Notes under the pieces: model-generated
Seen by the model: the letters and a program-made list of their open reading frames with translations, nothing else
What the model was told of the DNA's origin: nothing
Databases searched by the model: none
Shown here: piece by piece, positions 42,790 to 52,964 of the stretch
Layout of the letters: every line of letters starts with the position of its first letter
Position numbering within the stretch: position 1 is the stretch's first letter
Origin: Pseudomonas fluorescens
GTDB lineage: Bacteria; Pseudomonadota; Gammaproteobacteria; Pseudomonadales; Pseudomonadaceae
Reading direction: 5' to 3'
NCBI RefSeq assembly: GCF_902497855.1
Contig: NZ_CABVHU010000008.1
Coordinates: forward strand, 124,001 to 188,000
Length of the DNA stretch: 64,000 nt
Program-made: the position numbers and the translations under genes

Positions 42790-44292
42790 GTGACGACTCC
42801 AACTATCCTCACAACACCGCAAACCCTGTGGGAGCGAGCCTGCTCGCGAAGGGGTCGCCTCGGTTTGTCTGATGCACCGAGCCGTAGCCTTCGCGAGCAG
42901 GCTCGCTCCCACATGGGCTCACTGTGTGCAGTTGCACTCGCGGTAAGCCTGGCCGGTTGCGCCGGCCTGCCCGACCAGCGCCTGGCCAACGAAGCCCTCA
43001 AGCGCGGCGATACCGCGCTGGCGGCGCAGAACTACAAGCAACTGGCAGACCTGGGTTACAGCGAAGCTCAGGTCGGTATGGCCGATATCCAGGTCGACAG
43101 CCGTGACCCGGCGCAGATGAAACAGGCCGAGGCGACTTACCGCGCCGCGGCCAGCGTCTCGCCGCGGGCCCAGGCGCGCCTGGGTCGTCTGCTGGTGGCC
43201 AAACCCGGTTCCACCGAAGCCGAACAGCAAGAAGCCGAAGGCCTGTTGAAGAAAGCGTCCGCCGCCGGTGAAGGCAATACCCTGATCCCGTTGGCAATGC
43301 TGTACCTGCAATACCCCCACAGTTTCCCCAACGTCAACCCACAGCAGCAGATCAGCCAATGGCGCGCCGAAGGCAAGCCGGAAGCGGGCCTGGCCCAGGT
43401 GTTGCTGTATCGCACCCAAGGCTCTTACGACCAGCATCTGGACGAAGTGGAAACCATCTGCAAGGCCGCGTTGAACACCACCGACATCTGCTACGTCGAG
43501 CTGGCCACGGTCTATCAGAAGAAAGCTGCGCCGGAGAAACAGGCCGAGCTGATCAAGCAGATGCAAGCCGCCCAGGCGCGCGGTGCGGTCTCCGCTCAGC
43601 GCGTGGACAGCGTCGCTCGCGTACTGGGTGATGCAACCCTGGGCACGACCGACGAGAAAACCGCGCAGTCGCTGCTCGAAGGCATCGCACCGGGCTACCC
43701 CGCTTCCTGGGTCAGCCTGGCGCAACTGCTCTACGACTTCCCGGAACTCGGCGACGTCGACACCATGATGAAGTACCTGGACAACGGCCGCGCCGCCGAC
43801 CAGCCCCGCGCCGAACTGTTGCTGGGCAAGCTTTACTACGAAGGCAAAATGGTCCCGGCCGACGCCAAGGTCGCCGAAGAGCACTTCAAGAAAGCCGTCG
43901 GCCGGGAAGTGGCCGCCGACTACTACCTCGGCCAGATCTACCGCCGTGGCTACCTGGGCCAGGTCTACTCGCAAAAGGCCCTGGATCACTTGCTGACCGC
44001 TGCGCGCAACGGCCAGAACAGTGCCGACTTCGCCATCGCCCAATTGTTCTCCCAAGGCAAGGGCACCAAGCCCGACCCGCTTAACGCTTACGTCTTCAGC
44101 CAATTGGCCAAGGCCCAGAACACCCCGCAAGCCACCGAGCTTGCGCAAACACTCGAAGCCCAGCTGCCGCCTGCCCAGCTTGCCGAGGCCCAACGCCTGT
44201 TGAAACAAGAACAGGCCGTTCGTGGTGCCTCGAGCCAGAACACCCTGGAACTGCATGCCCTGGAAGAAGAAGACGGCGAGGAATCCCTATGA
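42790..44292 (+). CDS. algK: Alginate export lipoprotein AlgK with REP-encoded N-terminus
   Basis: A 500-residue TPR-rich outer-membrane lipoprotein that helps assemble the AlgE porin and the periplasmic complex. AGAGG eight bases upstream favours GTG 42790; ATG 42784 is too close. Residues from about 13 to 41 (WERACSRR to LREQARSH) are the translation of a REPIN at 42,829-42,915, and the lipobox SLAGC follows only after a second ATG at 42913. Sel1/TPR-like repeats fill the rest of the protein. If 42913 is used, the signal peptide is very short and lacks positive charge. The gene overlaps algE by four bases. Confidence 0.9.
   Translation: MTTPTILTTPQTLWERACSRRGRLGLSDAPSRSLREQARSHMGSLCAVALAVSLAGCAGLPDQRLANEALKRGDTALAAQNYKQLADLGYSEAQVGMADIQVDSRDPAQMKQAEATYRAAASVSPRAQARLGRLLVAKPGSTEAEQQEAEGLLKKASAAGEGNTLIPLAMLYLQYPHSFPNVNPQQQISQWRAEGKPEAGLAQVLLYRTQGSYDQHLDEVETICKAALNTTDICYVELATVYQKKAAPEKQAELIKQMQAAQARGAVSAQRVDSVARVLGDATLGTTDEKTAQSLLEGIAPGYPASWVSLAQLLYDFPELGDVDTMMKYLDNGRAADQPRAELLLGKLYYEGKMVPADAKVAEEHFKKAVGREVAADYYLGQIYRRGYLGQVYSQKALDHLLTAARNGQNSADFAIAQLFSQGKGTKPDPLNAYVFSQLAKAQNTPQATELAQTLEAQLPPAQLAEAQRLLKQEQAVRGASSQNTLELHALEEEDGEESL
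42829..42915. repeat. REPIN inside the 5' end of algK
   Basis: CTGTGGGAGCGAGCCTGCTCGCGAAGG and inverted CTTCGCGAGCAGGCTCGCTCCCACA frame about 35 bases. The element keeps the algK reading frame open. Confidence 0.93.
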
Positions 44293-45776
44293 AGTTGAAT
44301 CCATTCGTTAAGGCCGGCATCGGCCTGTCATTCGCCCTGTTGTGGTCGTGCCCGACCCTGGCAGCCTTGACCGAAAGCAAGAACTACGGCCTTGACGTGA
44401 AAGTCACCGCCCAGTCCGAAGACGATACCGACCTGGGTACGGCGAGCGGCGGCGACGTTAATGGCGTCGGCCTCGACCTGCGTCCATGGATCTATGGCGA
44501 GAGCGGCGCGTGGAGCGGTTACGCCATGGGTCAAGCCGTGACGTCGACCGACATCATCGAGACGGACACCCTGCAACAGTCCGACAGCGACGGCACCCAG
44601 GCCACCGACAGCGGTGATCGCAAGAGCAAGAAAAACTACCTGGCGATGCGTGAGTTCTGGGTCGGCTACAGCGGCCTGACGCCCTACCCCGGCGAGATCC
44701 TCAAGCTCGGTCGTCAACGCCTGCGCAATGACGATGGCCAATGGCGCGACACCAACATCGAAGCCCTGAACTGGACCTTCGACACCACCCTGTTGCGCGC
44801 CAACGCCGGTGTGGCCGAACGCTTCAGCGAATACCGCACCGACCTCACCGAACTCGCGCCCAAGGACAAGGATCGCCTGCACGCTTACGCCGATGCGGCG
44901 TACCAGTGGAACCCGGGCAACTGGGTCGGCATTCGCGGTCATCACACCCACGATGACGGCAAGCTGGACTACGCGCAGCCGGGTGTGGCCGCCGATTCCC
45001 TGGACAAGAAAGAGAACGGCGACATCAGCTGGATCGGCCTCACCGCCGACAGCGATGCCTATAACTGGCGCAACACCAACACCGTCAATTACTGGGGCAG
45101 CATCACCGGCATGAGCGGCGACCGCGACAGGGTCAACCCGCTGAACGCCGACGGCACCGCGCCGGCACAAGCCAAGAACAGTGGCGATGTCGATGGCTGG
45201 GCCACCGACCTGGGCGTGCGTCTGCGCCTCGATCCGCAATGGCAAGTCGGTGCAGCCTATGCCCGCGCCAGCGCCGATTACGAACAGAACGGCCTGCAAA
45301 GCAACCGCTCGAACTACACCGGTACCCGCTCGCGGGTTCATCGTTACGGCGAGGCTTTCCGTGGAGAGATGAACAACATGCAGAGCGCTACCCTGTTCGG
45401 TTCGTGGATGCTCAACGACGAATACGACGCCAGCGTGATCTACCACAAGTTCTGGCGCGTCGACGGCAACAAGCCGGTCGGCAGCAACGGCATCAACGCC
45501 GTGCAGAACGACACCGATGACGTGACCGGCGCCGTACTCTCCAGCACCTCGCTGCCGCTGGAAGATGGCAACAAGGACCTCGGCCAGGAAATGGACGTGG
45601 TCGTCACCAAGTACTTCAAGCAGGGCCTGCTGCCCGCCGCCTTGAGTCAATCGATCGATGAGCCTTCGGCCCTGGTGCGTTTGCGTGGCGGTGTATTCAA
45701 GCCGGGCGATGCCTACGGCAAAGGCGTCGACTCGTACATGCACCGTGCGTTTGTCGACGTGATCTGGCGCTTCTGA
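44289..45776 (+). CDS. algE: Alginate outer-membrane export porin AlgE
   Basis: A 495-residue beta-barrel with a signal peptide ending near CPTLAA (residues 21-26). The barrel is marked by alternating aromatic strands such as REFWVGYSGL and a final aromatic Phe (FVDVIWRF), the usual signal for barrel insertion. AlgE forms the secretion channel for alginate. It overlaps the algK stop by four bases (ATGA). Confidence 0.95.
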   Translation: MKLNPFVKAGIGLSFALLWSCPTLAALTESKNYGLDVKVTAQSEDDTDLGTASGGDVNGVGLDLRPWIYGESGAWSGYAMGQAVTSTDIIETDTLQQSDSDGTQATDSGDRKSKKNYLAMREFWVGYSGLTPYPGEILKLGRQRLRNDDGQWRDTNIEALNWTFDTTLLRANAGVAERFSEYRTDLTELAPKDKDRLHAYADAAYQWNPGNWVGIRGHHTHDDGKLDYAQPGVAADSLDKKENGDISWIGLTADSDAYNWRNTNTVNYWGSITGMSGDRDRVNPLNADGTAPAQAKNSGDVDGWATDLGVRLRLDPQWQVGAAYARASADYEQNGLQSNRSNYTGTRSRVHRYGEAFRGEMNNMQSATLFGSWMLNDEYDASVIYHKFWRVDGNKPVGSNGINAVQNDTDDVTGAVLSSTSLPLEDGNKDLGQEMDVVVTKYFKQGLLPAALSQSIDEPSALVRLRGGVFKPGDAYGKGVDSYMHRAFVDVIWRF

Positions 45777-45802
45777 TGCGAACAGCGAAGGGAGTTCCTC
45801 AC

Positions 45803-47389
45803 ATGAACAGTCCGAAGAGAGGCTCGATCACCTTGCTGGCCGGCGCGATGCTGCTGGCAAGCTCGGCGGCCTTCGCCAGCGTGGAGCCGGCAACCCCTCA
45901 ACCAGGGAAGCCGGCCACCGTGGCCAAGGAGCTGCAACAGGCCAAGACCTATACCGTCAGCAGCGCACCGACCGCGCCGCTGGAGATGGAAAAGCCGAAA
46001 CTGCCGGACACCTCCGGCTACACCGCCGAAGCCATCGCCGCGAAAATCGTGCGCACCAAGCCCGGCAAAATCAGTGTGCGTCGGATGATGCAGGAAGACG
46101 CCCTGAAGGACTTCATCGGCGGCGACAACAAGATGGCCGAATGGGTGGTGCGTCAGCACGGCATCCCGCAGGCGATCTTCATCGACGACGGCTACATGAA
46201 CCTCAAGGACCTGGTCAAAAAGGTACCCAAGCAGTACTTCAGCGAAACCTCGCCGGGTGTGTTCCTGGCGAAGTTGCCGATCGTGGTCGGGAACAAGGGC
46301 ATCCTGGAAATCGACAAGCAGACCCAGGAGTTGCGCCTGTCCCAGGAGGCCGGTTCGTTCCTGGTCAACGACGGCCAGCTGTTTGTGCGCGATACCAAGA
46401 TCACCGGCTGGCGCGAGAAGGAAAACGGCCCGGCGACGTTCAAGTCGCCGAAGGAATTCCGTCCGTTCCTGCTGGCCTGGGGCGGCACCCAGACCTACAT
46501 CGCCAACAGCAAGATGGCCAGTTTCGGCTACGCCAACAGTAAGTCCTACGGCGTGAGTATCTCGCAGTACACGCCGAACATGGCCAAGGTGCTCAAGCGC
46601 CCGGAACCGACTGGCTGGATCGTCGGCTCCGAGTTCTCGGACATGTGGTACGGCTTCTACTGCTACGAAGCCGAAAACTTCGTCGTCAAGGGCAACACCT
46701 ACAAAGACAACATCGTCTACGGCATCGACCCCCATGACCGTTCCCACGGTCTGATCATTGCCGACAACACGGTGTTCGGGACCAAGAAGAAGCACGGGAT
46801 CATCATTTCCCGTGAGGTCAACGACAGCTTCATCTTCAACAACCGCAGCTACGACAACAAGCTCTCGGGCCTGGTGATCGACCGTAACAGCGTGAACAAC
46901 CTGGTCGCCTACAACGAGATCTACAAGAACCACACCGACGGCATCACCCTCTACGAGAGTGGCAACAACCTGCTGTGGGGCAACAAGGTGATCAGCAACC
47001 GCCGCCACGGCATCCGGATTCGTAACAGCGTGAACATCCGCCTGTACGAAAACCTGGCCATGGCCAACGGCCTGACCGGTGTCTACGGCCACATCAAGGA
47101 CCTGACCGACACCGACCGGGACATCGACCTCGATCCGTTCGACGCCCAGGTGTCCCTGATCATCGTCGGTGGCGAACTGGCCGGCAACGGCAGCGGACCG
47201 CTGTCCATCGACTCGCCGCTGAGCGTCGAGTTGTATCGCGTGTCCATGCTCGCGCCGACCAAATCCAGCGGCATCAGCTTCAACGGGATTCTTGGCGAGC
47301 GCCAGGATGAAATTCTCGACCTGCTGGTGCGCCAGCAGAAAGCCGTGCTGATCGACCCTGTCGAACGCCAGACCGAAATGCAGGACTGA
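45803..47389 (+). CDS. algG: Poly(beta-D-mannuronate) C5-epimerase AlgG
   Basis: A 528-residue periplasmic epimerase that converts mannuronate to guluronate in the polymer. It has a signal peptide (residues 8-28) and a right-handed beta-helix of repeated N-x-aromatic turns, with the catalytic DPHDRS motif near residue 315. AGGGAG before ATG 45803 supports that start over 45776. It lies 26 bases after algE. Confidence 0.95.
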   Translation: MNSPKRGSITLLAGAMLLASSAAFASVEPATPQPGKPATVAKELQQAKTYTVSSAPTAPLEMEKPKLPDTSGYTAEAIAAKIVRTKPGKISVRRMMQEDALKDFIGGDNKMAEWVVRQHGIPQAIFIDDGYMNLKDLVKKVPKQYFSETSPGVFLAKLPIVVGNKGILEIDKQTQELRLSQEAGSFLVNDGQLFVRDTKITGWREKENGPATFKSPKEFRPFLLAWGGTQTYIANSKMASFGYANSKSYGVSISQYTPNMAKVLKRPEPTGWIVGSEFSDMWYGFYCYEAENFVVKGNTYKDNIVYGIDPHDRSHGLIIADNTVFGTKKKHGIIISREVNDSFIFNNRSYDNKLSGLVIDRNSVNNLVAYNEIYKNHTDGITLYESGNNLLWGNKVISNRRHGIRIRNSVNIRLYENLAMANGLTGVYGHIKDLTDTDRDIDLDPFDAQVSLIIVGGELAGNGSGPLSIDSPLSVELYRVSMLAPTKSSGISFNGILGERQDEILDLLVRQQKAVLIDPVERQTEMQD

Positions 47390-47399
47390 GGATAATTTT

Positions 47400-48848
47400 A
47401 TGCGCCCACACTTGATCAAATTACTCAGCCTGTCGGCCCTGGCCGCCGGCATTCTCGCGGCCAGCGGCGGCGTTCGCGCGGACGAAGCCAAGGCGCCCGC
47501 TTTCAGCGCCGAGCCGTGCTGCAACCTGTGCCCGGAAGCCCACGACGCCAAGAACTACACCACGCGCTACCAGCAGAACTTCACCACGCTGGTACAGGCC
47601 CAGGGTGACTGGCTGTTCCGGACCCAGGAAGACTTGCGCACCGAATTCGATACCACCCCCGCCGGCTACAAGCGCATGAAAGAGCTGCACGATGCGTTCA
47701 AGAGCAAAGGCGTGGAGCTGGTCGTGGTTTACCAGCCGACCCGTGGCCTGGTGAACCGCAACAAGCTGAACCCGCAAGAGAAAGCGCAATTCGATTTCGA
47801 CAAGGCGCTGAAGAACTACAAGACCATGCTCGGCCGTTTCGCGCAGATGGGTTATGTGGTTCCGGACCTGTCGCCACTGACCAACGAATCGCTGCCCGAC
47901 ACCCTGCCGGCCCACGACTTCTACTTCCGCGGCGACCAGCACTGGACACCGTATGGCGCCCAGCGCACGGCGAAGATCGTGGCCGAGAAGGTCAAGCAGA
48001 TTCCGGGCTTCGCCGACATTCCCAAGCGGGAATTCGAGACCCATAAGTCGGGTCGCATGGGTAAGACCGGAACATTACACAACATGGCCGGTCAACTCTG
48101 TGGCACCAGCTACGCGATCCAGTACATGGATCAGTTCACCACCGAGCCAAAAGGCGAAGCCGGCGATGGCGATCTGTTCAGTGACTCCGGCAATCCGGAG
48201 ATCACCCTGGTCGGCACCAGCCACAGTGGCAAGAACTATAACTTCGCCGGTTTCCTCCAGGAGGCCATCGGCGCCGACATCCTCAACGTGGCGTTCCCCG
48301 GCGGTGGCCTGGAAGGTTCGATGCTGCAGTACCTGGGCAGCGAAGAGTTTCAGACCAAGCCGCCGAAGATCCTGATCTGGGAATTTTCGCCGCTTTATCG
48401 CCTCGACCAGGAAACCACCTACCGCCAGATGATGGCGCTGCTGGACAACGGTTGCGAAGGAAAGGATGCACAGATGACCGGCAGCACCACGTTGAAACCG
48501 GGCAAGAACGAATTGATGGTCAACAGCAAGAACCTGAACCTGCAGAACAGCAGTCACCAGGTTGATATCCGTTTCGCCGATCCGTCGGTGAAAACCCTGC
48601 AAGCCACCCTCTGGTACATGAACGGTCGCCACGAGGACATCAAGATCGAAAAACCGGAAACCTCCGACACCGACGGGCGTTTCGCCTTTGAGTTGCGCAC
48701 GGACGAAGACTGGGGCTCGCAGAACCTGCTGGCCGTCGAAGTCCAGGGCCCTGAAGCAGGTGCCGCGCCGCAGAAAGTCGAAGCGAAGATATGCAAACGC
48801 AACGTGTTCCCTGGCTTGGGGCAGCGTACCGCTCAAGCCGGGCAATGA
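47400..48848 (+). CDS. algX: Alginate O-acetyltransferase AlgX
   Basis: A 482-residue periplasmic protein with a signal peptide (about residues 1-27), an SGNH-like acetyltransferase domain and a C-terminal carbohydrate-binding module. Catalytic elements are GDQHWTPYG (Asp and His) and GTSHSG (Ser). A Cys pair, CCNLC, follows the mature start. AlgX makes the final acetyl transfer to alginate. It starts ten bases after algG. Confidence 0.95.
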   Translation: MRPHLIKLLSLSALAAGILAASGGVRADEAKAPAFSAEPCCNLCPEAHDAKNYTTRYQQNFTTLVQAQGDWLFRTQEDLRTEFDTTPAGYKRMKELHDAFKSKGVELVVVYQPTRGLVNRNKLNPQEKAQFDFDKALKNYKTMLGRFAQMGYVVPDLSPLTNESLPDTLPAHDFYFRGDQHWTPYGAQRTAKIVAEKVKQIPGFADIPKREFETHKSGRMGKTGTLHNMAGQLCGTSYAIQYMDQFTTEPKGEAGDGDLFSDSGNPEITLVGTSHSGKNYNFAGFLQEAIGADILNVAFPGGGLEGSMLQYLGSEEFQTKPPKILIWEFSPLYRLDQETTYRQMMALLDNGCEGKDAQMTGSTTLKPGKNELMVNSKNLNLQNSSHQVDIRFADPSVKTLQATLWYMNGRHEDIKIEKPETSDTDGRFAFELRTDEDWGSQNLLAVEVQGPEAGAAPQKVEAKICKRNVFPGLGQRTAQAGQ

Positions 48849-48859
48849 GGCAACCTCTT

Positions 48860-49990
48860 ATGACATGCATGCAAACTCGAACTTTGAAAAGATTGATCGC
48901 ACCGTCCCTGTTGACCCTGGCCATGTTTGCCGGGGCGACTCAGGCCGCCGCGCCCCTGCGTCCACCCCAGGGTTATTTCGCGCCGATTGAAAAAGTCAAA
49001 ACCGGTGACAAGAGCGAAGGCTGTGATGCCATGCCGACGCCCTACACCGGCTCGTTGCAGTTTCGCAGCAAGTACGAAGGCTCCGACAAGGCCCGTTCGA
49101 CCCTGAACGAGGCCTCGGAAAAAGCTTTCCGCGACACCACGGCCGATATCACCAAGATCGAGCGCGCCACCAGCAAGCATGTGATGCAGTACATGCGTGA
49201 CGGTCGTCCGGAACAGCTGGAATGCACCCTGAACTGGCTGACCGCCTGGGCCAAGGCCGATGCGTTGATGTCCAAGGACTTCAACCACACCGGCAAGTCC
49301 ATGCGCAAATGGGCGCTGGGCAGCATGGCATCGTCCTATGTCCGCCTGAAGTTCTCCGACTCTCATCCGTTGGCGAACCATCAGCAGGAGTCGCAACTGA
49401 TCGAAGCCTGGTTCAGCAAGATGGCTGATCAGGTTGTGAGCGATTGGGACAACCTGCCGCTGGAAAAAACCAACAACCACTCGTACTGGTCCGCCTGGTC
49501 GGTGATGGCAACCTCCATCGCCACCAACCGCCGCGACCTGTTCGACTGGTCGGTGAAGGAATTCAAGGTCGGCGCCAATCAAATCGACGCCCAGGGTTTC
49601 CTGCCCAACGAGCTCAAGCGCCGGCAACGCGCCCTCGCCTATCACAACTATGCCCTGCCGCCGCTGGCGATGATCGCCAGCTTCGCCCAGGTCAACGGTG
49701 TGGACTTGCGTCAGGAAAACAACGGCGCGTTGAAACGTCTGGGTGACCGGGTGCTCGCCGGGGTTGAAGACCAGGACGAGTTCGAAGAGAAAAGCGGCAA
49801 GGAACAGGACATGACCGACCTCAAGGTCGACTCGAAATTCGCCTGGCTCGAACCGTTCTGCTCGCTCTACACCTGCTCGCCGGATGTGCTCGAGAAGAAA
49901 CACGAGATGCAGCCGTTCAAGACCTTCCGCCTCGGGGGTGACCTGACCAAGGTCTACGACCCGGCTTACGAGAAAGGCAAAGGTTCTTAG
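48860..49990 (+). CDS. algL: Mannuronate-specific alginate lyase AlgL
   Basis: A 376-residue periplasmic lyase of polysaccharide lyase family 5, which degrades alginate left in the periplasm. A signal peptide ends near ATQAAA. Catalytic-type residues appear in KTNNHSYW (Asn-His) and RRQRALAYHNYA (Arg, Tyr). GAGG nine bases upstream supports ATG 48860; ATG 48845 overlapping the algX stop and ATG 48869 are alternatives. Confidence 0.94.
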   Translation: MTCMQTRTLKRLIAPSLLTLAMFAGATQAAAPLRPPQGYFAPIEKVKTGDKSEGCDAMPTPYTGSLQFRSKYEGSDKARSTLNEASEKAFRDTTADITKIERATSKHVMQYMRDGRPEQLECTLNWLTAWAKADALMSKDFNHTGKSMRKWALGSMASSYVRLKFSDSHPLANHQQESQLIEAWFSKMADQVVSDWDNLPLEKTNNHSYWSAWSVMATSIATNRRDLFDWSVKEFKVGANQIDAQGFLPNELKRRQRALAYHNYALPPLAMIASFAQVNGVDLRQENNGALKRLGDRVLAGVEDQDEFEEKSGKEQDMTDLKVDSKFAWLEPFCSLYTCSPDVLEKKHEMQPFKTFRLGGDLTKVYDPAYEKGKGS

Positions 49991-50002
49991 AGCAAACACA
50001 CC

Positions 50003-50096
50003 CCTGTAGGAGCGAGGCTTGCCCGCGAAGAACGATGACACGGTTCATCCGTTCAACCGCGTAACGGCCTTCGCGGGCAAGCCACGCTCCTACAGG
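50003..50096. repeat. REPIN between algL and algI
   Basis: CCTGTAGGAGCGAGGCTTGCCCGCGAAG and inverted CTTCGCGGGCAAGCCACGCTCCTACAG lie in the 207-base gap. This divides the acetylation genes from the upstream part of the operon. Confidence 0.9.
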
Positions 50097-50197
50097 GTCA
50101 GTGCAAGATTTGAGTTAAGTGATATTCCCCCGTTTTCTGGTGGGGGGTTTGGGGGGGCTGCGGCCCTTGACTGTTGGTTAAACACGGAGAGATCGGG

Positions 50198-51763
50198 ATG
50201 GTATTTTCGTCCAATGTATTCCTGTTTTTGTTCTTGCCGATCTTTCTCGGCATGTATTACCTGAGCGGAATACGCTATCGCAACCTGCTGCTGCTGATTG
50301 CCAGCTATGTGTTCTATGCCTGGTGGCGTGTGGACTTTCTGGCGCTGTTCGCCGCCGTCACGCTGTGGAACTACTGGATCGGCCTGAAAGTCGGTGCGGC
50401 AGGCGTCAGGACCAAACCGGCACAGCGCTGGTTGCTCCTGGGCGTGGGCGTCGACCTGTGCATTCTCGGCTACTTCAAGTACGCCAACTTCGGCGTCGAC
50501 AGCATCAACGCGATGATGACGTCGGTCGGTCTGTCGCCGTTCATCCTGACCCACGTGCTGTTGCCGATCGGGATCTCGTTCTACATCTTTGAGTCCATCA
50601 GCTACATCATCGACGTCTACCGTGGTGACACCCCGGCGACCCGCAACCTGATCGACTTTGCGGCGTTCGTGGCGATCTTCCCGCACCTGATCGCCGGACC
50701 GGTATTGCGTTTTCGCGACCTCGCCGACCAGTTCAACAACCGCACCCACACCCTCGACAAGTTCTCCGAGGGCTGCACGCGGTTTATGCAGGGTTTCATC
50801 AAGAAAGTCTTCATCGCCGACACCCTGGCGGTGGTGGCGGACCATTGCTTCGCCTTGCAGAACCCGACCACGGGCGATGCCTGGCTCGGCGCCCTGGCCT
50901 ACACCGCGCAGCTGTATTTCGACTTCTCCGGCTACAGCGACATGGCCATCGGCCTGGGCTTGATGATGGGTTTCCGCTTCATGGAAAACTTCAAGCAGCC
51001 GTACATCAGCCAGTCGATCACCGAGTTCTGGCGGCGCTGGCACATCAGCCTCTCCACCTGGCTGCGTGACTACCTGTACATCACCCTCGGCGGTAACCGC
51101 AAGGGCACGCTGATGACCTATCGCAACCTGTTCCTGACCATGCTGCTCGGTGGCCTGTGGCACGGTGCGAACATCACTTACATCGTGTGGGGCGCCTGGC
51201 ATGGCATGTGGCTGGCGATCGAAAAGGCCCTGGGCCTGAACACTTCGCCACGCAGCATCAACCCGATCCGCTGGGCGCTGACCTTCCTGCTCGTGGTCAT
51301 GGGCTGGGTAATCTTCCGCGCGGAAAACCTGCACGTCGCCGGCCGTATGTACGGTGCGATGTTCAGCTTCGGCGAATGGTCGCTGTCGGAACTCAACCAG
51401 GCCAGCCTGACCGGCCTGCAAGTGGCGACCCTGGTGGTGGCGTACGCAACCCTGGCGTTCTTCGGCATCCGTGATTTCTACAGCAACCTGCCACCGGAAA
51501 AGACCAAGCCTGCCGTGAACGTCGAAGCCAATGGCCCGGCCACTGCACAGCCAGGAATGATCAAGGCCGTACCGGGCGACAACCCGGCCAGCATCCATGA
51601 ACCGGGCTACACCGTCGGCGTTGAAGCGACCGTGCAACCGGCCTACTGGACCGCCAACTGGTCGCGTTATGTGATGCGCGCCCTGGTCCTGCTGCTGTTC
51701 ATCGCCTCGATCCTAAAACTCTCGGCGCAAAGCTTCTCGCCGTTCCTTTACTTCCAGTTCTGA
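50198..51763 (+). CDS. algI: Alginate O-acetylation membrane protein AlgI (MBOAT)
   Basis: A 521-residue polytopic membrane protein of the MBOAT family that brings acetyl groups across the inner membrane. The conserved catalytic-type His lies in GGLWHGANITY near residue 322. GGAGAG ten bases upstream supports ATG 50198 over 50174. It begins the algI-algJ-algF acetylation block, after the REPIN. Confidence 0.95.
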   Translation: MVFSSNVFLFLFLPIFLGMYYLSGIRYRNLLLLIASYVFYAWWRVDFLALFAAVTLWNYWIGLKVGAAGVRTKPAQRWLLLGVGVDLCILGYFKYANFGVDSINAMMTSVGLSPFILTHVLLPIGISFYIFESISYIIDVYRGDTPATRNLIDFAAFVAIFPHLIAGPVLRFRDLADQFNNRTHTLDKFSEGCTRFMQGFIKKVFIADTLAVVADHCFALQNPTTGDAWLGALAYTAQLYFDFSGYSDMAIGLGLMMGFRFMENFKQPYISQSITEFWRRWHISLSTWLRDYLYITLGGNRKGTLMTYRNLFLTMLLGGLWHGANITYIVWGAWHGMWLAIEKALGLNTSPRSINPIRWALTFLLVVMGWVIFRAENLHVAGRMYGAMFSFGEWSLSELNQASLTGLQVATLVVAYATLAFFGIRDFYSNLPPEKTKPAVNVEANGPATAQPGMIKAVPGDNPASIHEPGYTVGVEATVQPAYWTANWSRYVMRALVLLLFIASILKLSAQSFSPFLYFQF

Positions 51764-51774
51764 GGGATCTGACC

Positions 51775-52950
51775 ATGACCCGCTCATTACGCATTTTCTA
51801 CATCGCCCTGTTCATGCTGACCCTGTTGGCGTTGGGCCTGTGGTCCACGCGCAGCTTCCTGGGCTTCAGCACCAACGCCGATGCGACGGTGCTCAACGGC
51901 CGCTGGTCCAAAGCCGTGGAAACCCACTACGACGAAGAGTTCCCGATCAAGCGCCTGGGCACCAACCTCTGGGCCGCGCTGGATTTCAAACTGTTCAACG
52001 AAGGTCGTCCGGGCGTCGTGCTCGGTCGCGACCAGTGGTTGTACAGCGATGAGGAATTCAACCCGATCGTCAACGAAGAGCTGAACCTGCAAGGCAACTA
52101 CGCGCTGGTCGAAGGCGTGCGCCAGACCCTGAAAGCGAAAGGCGTGAAACTGGTGATGGCGATCGTGCCGGCCAAGACTCGCCTGTACCCGGAACACCTG
52201 GGTGACGTGAAGCCTTCGAGCATCCACGCCAATCTCTATCAGGACTTCCACGCCCAGGTCGCGGCCAACAAGGTGATTGCCCCCGACCTGCTCGGCCCGC
52301 TGCTCAAGGGCAAGCTGGACGGTCAGCAAGTGTTCCTGCGCACCGACACCCACTGGACTCCGGAAGGCGCGCAAATCGCCGCCCAGACCCTGGCCAAGAC
52401 CATTGCCGACAAGACGCCGCTGAGCGGTGAGCCGCAAAACTTCGTGACTGAACCTGCGGAAAAGGTCACGCACAAGGGCGACTTGCGCCTGTTCCTGCCG
52501 CTGGATCCGTTGTTCGAAAACCTGATGCCGGCCACCGAGCCGTTGCAGAAGCGCAACACCGTGGTTGCTGATGGCCAGGCTGGCGGCGATGACGCGCTGT
52601 TTGCCAACACCGAAGTACCGGTGGCCCTGATCGGCACCAGCTACAGCGCCAACCCTAACTGGAACTTCGTCGGTGCTCTCAAAGAAGCCCTGCACAGCGA
52701 CGTGGTCAATTACGCCGAAGACGGCCACGGCCCGATTCTGCCGATGCTCACCTATCTGAAAAGTGATGCTTTCAAGAACAGCCCGCCACAGGTGCTGATC
52801 TGGGAGTTTCCTGAACGTTATCTGCCTGTGAACAACGAAATCGGTGACGCCGACCCGCAGTGGGTCGCAGAGCTCAAAGAAGCCGGCGTTCGCCAACAAA
52901 ACGTAGCCGCAAACACTAAATCCGAGACGCCCGACCGGGCGCAAAACTGA
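51775..52950 (+). CDS. algJ: Alginate O-acetyltransferase AlgJ
   Basis: A 391-residue periplasmic protein with an N-terminal anchor (residues 8-24) and an AlgX-like SGNH domain. It shows RTDTHWTPEG (Asp and His) and IGTSYSA (Ser). It probably takes acetyl from AlgI and hands it on to AlgX. It starts eleven bases after algI. Confidence 0.95.
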   Translation: MTRSLRIFYIALFMLTLLALGLWSTRSFLGFSTNADATVLNGRWSKAVETHYDEEFPIKRLGTNLWAALDFKLFNEGRPGVVLGRDQWLYSDEEFNPIVNEELNLQGNYALVEGVRQTLKAKGVKLVMAIVPAKTRLYPEHLGDVKPSSIHANLYQDFHAQVAANKVIAPDLLGPLLKGKLDGQQVFLRTDTHWTPEGAQIAAQTLAKTIADKTPLSGEPQNFVTEPAEKVTHKGDLRLFLPLDPLFENLMPATEPLQKRNTVVADGQAGGDDALFANTEVPVALIGTSYSANPNWNFVGALKEALHSDVVNYAEDGHGPILPMLTYLKSDAFKNSPPQVLIWEFPERYLPVNNEIGDADPQWVAELKEAGVRQQNVAANTKSETPDRAQN

Positions 52951-52964
52951 AAGAGAGGTACACC

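Noticed and set aside
45713..47551. 612-codon minus-strand ORF opposite algG
   Set aside because: A shadow of algG; composition (Val/His/Asp-rich) is typical of antisense to Pseudomonas genes.
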